Below, one piece after another: positions 59,913 through 64,000 of a stretch of DNA of 64,000 nucleotides (the stretch's first letter is position 1; every line of letters starts with the position of its first letter). Both the position numbers and the translations under genes were made by a program. Location of the stretch: positions 9,275,482 to 9,339,481 of the forward strand of contig NC_060028.1 of NCBI RefSeq assembly GCF_021134715.1, given 5' to 3'. The notes below the pieces were generated by a model. The model was given only the letters and a program-made list of their open reading frames with translations, ran no database searches and was not told the origin of the DNA. The stretch is from Daphnia pulex. Its lineage: Eukaryota; Arthropoda; Branchiopoda; Diplostraca; Daphniidae.

Positions 59913-62900
59913 ATGTTTTTCTTACAGCTCCGGCAGTTAATGTGGAAAAACTACCTCGTCAGATCACGATCAAAAGTACTTCCATCATAAACTTTGTTGT
60001 CACTGGATGTATTTTAATCTCATTTTAATTTTGTAACGCTCTATCGTCTTACAGGCACGGGTCATTGCAGAAATTATCTGGCCTTTGGCAGTATTTATCA
60101 TTTTAGCTCTTGTCAGGCTAGAAGGTCTAAAGGATTACGAAAAAGAATGTAATTACGGTTTTTAAACAAATAACCAGACGATCTTTTCCTAAATGTGACT
60201 TCCTCTGTATCTATTCAGGTTACTTGAAAGAAAAAGCATTGCCTTCAGCGGGTCCGGTTCGATTTTACCAAAATTTGATTTGCACTTCGATGAACTGGTG
60301 CTACAATGACTATCAAAATAACACAATTTTATTTAATGAAGCATTGGAGTTTGAGCGGTAGGAAATGATGATGAGGCATAATTTAATATTTGTTCTTTTT
60401 ATTAATCCTCTACACTTATCGGTTTTGGGTCACAGAGCTAGAGAACTGATTAGCGAAATAGACACGGCCATGATAAGGAGACTCGCTGTCGATGAGGTAT
60501 CTATTGGAAAAATCACATTTACTTATCCATCCTGTTGCTAACTAACTGTTGACCAACGTTGCGCCATGCCTTTTTTTTTTAAGCAGTCAAACAATTTAGA
60601 TTATTCTTCCGGCCACACACAATTATCTCTCAACTACAGGGCCACCTACAAAGAAGGTCGCCATAATAAACAGTTGCAAAATTCCTCGGCTTTATCGTTA
60701 CAAAGTATGAGCATGGATTTCCTTCCATCATTGGCTTCAGAAATTATTTTCGAAGTACTGGTAATTTAGTGAGCCCATAGGTTTTTAGTGCCAATTAGTA
60801 TCACCATCTATTTCTTTTTATCTTATAGGAAAAGTCACGTGGGGGTGTGAGTGATAACCAATCACAGTTATTATGTAACACAATTTTTTTAGAGCAATAC
60901 CGAGGATTATTAGAAGACTCGATGAGTAACGAAAATAATCCGGATTGGTTGGTAGAGCGTGTAATCCACCATGATACAGATTTCTTTATTAAGGACACAG
61001 AAACAAATTTGTGCACAGAGGAATGGGGATCTTTAGAAAATTTGAACCATTTATATAAAGACGTTCATCTTTTGGGCAAGACATTCCCTATTTTTCAGTA
61101 AGTATTACTTCTAAGCGTGTCTATAGAAATATCCTACTTAATGCTATCTCTATCAAAGGGAAATTTCCGATTCGAAAATAGGGAAATTTGCTCAGAGACT
61201 ATGGATTGCAACTACCGGAAATAAAGCAGACAATGAATCAAATTCGACTTCCATTATTCCTATCCTGAATGCAGTGTGTGGTGGAAGTTTTCAACCTCCC
61301 TATATCCCTTCCCCCAGCTTAAAGACAATCCCCAAATTTTCTAAGTAGGCAATCATCAGTTTGAACGCATTATTTCTACGCTTATTAAATAAATTTCCTT
61401 ATAGAGCTAATCCTTTTCGTCGAAGGATGAGTGTTTTTGAAAGGGATTCTGTTGCTGAAAGCACTGACAACTTCCCGGAAATTTGCAGCAGTCTTTTTGG
61501 AACTATGCAAAACAACTCGCAAACTGAAACACTTTTTGAGTATCTCTATCCGTTGATAAGGTAAAAGTTTAATGGTTTAATATTCAATTATTATCTGAAA
61601 GGGCACAGTAAGGCAGTAGCTTCTACACTGTTTTGTTCTTTCTTATAATGTAGGGGAAGACTGGTATACGCACCCAACACTCCCGCGTTTTCTCGTTTGG
61701 TCGAAAAAATAAACTCAACATTCCAAGATATAAGAACAATTCAAAATTTATCCAATACTTGGTTGGAAATTTCGCCCAACATAACTTCTGTGTTGAATCG
61801 ACTCGAGGAATCCGTTACGGATGCCATAGATAATTTTGAAAATTCCACTGCAATTGTTTCAATCTTAGAGGAAGCCCTTCTACGGATAAACAAGTATAAT
61901 ATTTTACGCTTTATTATTTTACCAGTTTACTGTCGTTCTATAATCTTTTGACTGAATTTTGTAGGATTCAAACTACCGTGATGCAGATAGACGCCCTTGC
62001 CACATTTTTTAGCACTTACATAGAGGTAGAGCAAAATTGCGCCTTTTTCGTTATCGATATAGACGTACTGTACTTTGTAGTTTGTAAAAAGATTTCTACC
62101 ATCTATTTCAATCTTACAGTGTTACGATTTCGATAAATTCGAAGGATATCCCACTGAAGAGGAAGCTGTTGCTCGTGGTATCACTTTGTTGAACCAAAAT
62201 CAACTATGGGCAGTAATTATATTCGATAGCGCTGACGCTAATGTGACATCGGAAGACGAACTGCCTTTCCACATATCATACAAGATAAGGTTTGATCCTC
62301 TGAAAGAAACGCTTATAATCATTTAATTGACTCTTCTTTCTGGTCTGAATAGAATGGACAAATTTGTTATTGATACAACCGAAAGACTTAAGGATTATAT
62401 TGAAACACCTTATCCTCGGAATGATCCAAGATATGGGCATATGAAATACTTTACCTCGGGATTCATATTCTTGCAGGATAAGATCGAACAGTCAATCGCA
62501 TCCCTTCAGTCTATGACAGAAAATTTGCCGAGCATGTTTATGCAACAGTTTCCGAGTAATTGTTTCGAGTTTGACACGTTTCTATTCGCTATTGGGCCAA
62601 GCTACCCGCTTTACATGAATCTGGCATTCGTGTTTTCTTGTGCCATGATCATCAAATCAATCGTTTACGAAAAAGAACGCCGACTCAAGGAAACTATGCG
62701 GACAATGGGCCTAGGCAACGGAGTTCATTGGATGGCTTGGTTCATCGACAGCTTATCAATACTGCTCTTTGCCTGTGTCCTTCTACCTATTATTATTTAC
62801 GTGAGTACTTTTTTCTGAGTGTCTACCTGTGTTTTGCTTGTCCATTAATAGTATTTTTCGTTCCCGTAGTTTGGAAATATTTTGGAAAAATCGAACCCGT

Positions 62901-64000
62901 TCGTCATTTCCGTTTTCCTGATAAGTTTTAGCATCGCGACCATTTGCTTTAGTTTCTTGGTTTCCACTTTCTTCAGCCGAGCCAATCTCGCTGCCGCCTC
63001 CGGTGCATTTATTTATTTTCTGACTTACCAACCAGTCAGTCTTCTTGACTTGGGGTTTAGTACCTCGCCTTATGTCACCAATATTTTGTTGGTAAGGGAA
63101 AGATGAATCCTTGAAACCATTATTTATTTATCTAATTTTTTCGTAAATCGCTCCATCAGAGTTTATTTTCCAACGTTGCATTCGGCATAGGAAATGCGTA
63201 TGTGATTGGTCTTGAAGAAACTTCCGGTGGTGCTCAGTGGAGTAACATCGGAACAAGCCCAAGAGAAGGCGATACCTTCTCGCTATTAGAATGCATATTG
63301 ATGTTGTTATTCGATTCCGTCCTTTACTTAGTAATGACGTGGTATATTGAAACCGTCTTTCCAGGTTTGAATAACTAAATGATAATTTAATTTACTTTAC
63401 TTTATAATGAAAGTAAAATTTAATATTTTAAAATAGGACAATATGGTATCCCAAAACCATGGTATTTCATGTTCCAGTCTTCCTACTGGTGTTCAAGTAA
63501 AGGACAGACTGTTCCCATTACCTCCTTCGAACCGCGCGCTGAAGCAGGTGTTAATGTTTTCAACATTTTACGTTTGAACATGCAAATGATAAATTTTTTT
63601 ACCTACATTAGAGAATTCGGAACTAATCGAAGAGGAGTCGAACAGGAATCTGATGGTTGGAGTGAGCATCCACAATCTTGGAAAAACGTATTCAAACGGA
63701 AAAGTCGCCGTCCGTAATCTCAACATAGATTTTTATGAAGATCAAATTACTTCCTTTCTTGGACACAACGGAGCCGGCAAAACAACAACAATGTACGTAA
63801 ATAGCTAATATTTCTTGTCCATATCTTTGTTACATTCAAATTCTAACAATAAATCGTTGTAGCTCTATTCTGACGGGACTATTTCCTCCGTCAAGTGGAA
63901 CCGCAACAATCAATGGGTTCGATATACGTTATCAAATGGATGATGTTCGCCATCAACTTGGGGTTTGTCCACAACATAATGTCCTATTTGATCAGTAAGT
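59913..64000 (+). CDS. ABCA1-like transporter, tandem copy 2 (3' truncated by window)
   Basis: Partial: the gene runs past the window end. It starts with [16 protein letters not shown] (59913–59975). The second exon starts at 60055 and continues without the intron that interrupts copy 1, through to KDYEKEC. The first extracellular domain follows (weakly similar to copy 1), then closely similar membrane segments ([59 protein letters not shown]). NBD1 has GHNGAGKTT and the Q-loop region ([13 protein letters not shown]) and ends at a GTAAGT donor at 63995–64000. No frameshift or premature stop was found in the readable part. The strong identity in the membrane and NBD regions and the divergence in the ectodomain are typical of duplicated transporters with changing substrate. 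The second half is outside the window. Confidence 0.85.

Noticed and set aside
61948..62136. Separate small gene in ABCA copy 2
   Set aside because: It is an ABCA exon reading into the following intron.

Overview
The window is nuclear DNA of an arthropod, most likely a water flea (Daphnia or a close branchiopod relative). The coding exons are short and joined by many GT–AG introns of about 50–100 bp, with a few very long, pyrimidine- and microsatellite-rich first introns. The protein set is typically arthropod: a Cad96Ca/Stitcher-type receptor tyrosine kinase, a CYP3-clan and a CYP4 cytochrome P450, and tandem ABCA transporters. The species assignment is inference from family content and gene architecture, not a database match. 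There is no prokaryotic operon, CRISPR array or recognisable intact transposon.

Layout. (1) 671–13649 (+): Cad96Ca-like receptor tyrosine kinase, 7 coding exons, with an 8.8-kb first intron. (2) 13.65–18.06 kb: intergenic, with a 29-C run, a strong hairpin, CRE-like octamers and a perfect RFX X-box. (3) 18060–20390 (+): CYP3-clan P450 with an extended membrane-anchor N-terminus and a good TATA box. (4) 22362–24868 (−): Dok-7-type PH/PTB adaptor, 6 exons, about 691 aa. (5) 25152–29219 (+): folliculin-interacting protein (FNIP), head-to-head with Dok-7 across only about 280 bp. (6) 30291–41431 (+): calcineurin A catalytic subunit, with a 6-kb first intron and two candidate alternative-splicing events in its regulatory tail. 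(7) 45705–48110 (+): CYP4-family P450, 14 exons, 526 aa. (8) 49029–58883 (+): complete ABCA1/ABCA4-like full transporter. (9) 59913–64000 (+): a second, tandemly duplicated ABCA gene, cut off by the window edge inside its first nucleotide-binding domain.

How the genes relate. Most of these genes are not functionally linked. The recognisable sets are two signalling components (a receptor tyrosine kinase and a Dok-7-type adaptor that acts on such kinases in other animals), two P450s of different clans, and a recent ABCA tandem pair. Calcineurin (Ca2+/calmodulin phosphatase) and FNIP (folliculin partner in AMPK/mTORC1 and lysosomal signalling) are conserved housekeeping/signalling genes.

Exon boundaries were read by eye from splice consensus plus reading phase. 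Summed coding lengths are multiples of three for the five genes fully joined (kinase, both P450s, Dok-7, FNIP) and for calcineurin. The ABCA genes were checked exon by exon but not totalled exactly. I found no clearly undescribed biological system. The most interesting leads are the calcineurin microexon and in-frame retained intron, a C-terminal PDZ ligand on Dok-7, an intron present in one ABCA paralogue and absent from the other, the cadherin-less Cad96Ca ectodomain, and the alternative first exon of the CYP3-clan gene.
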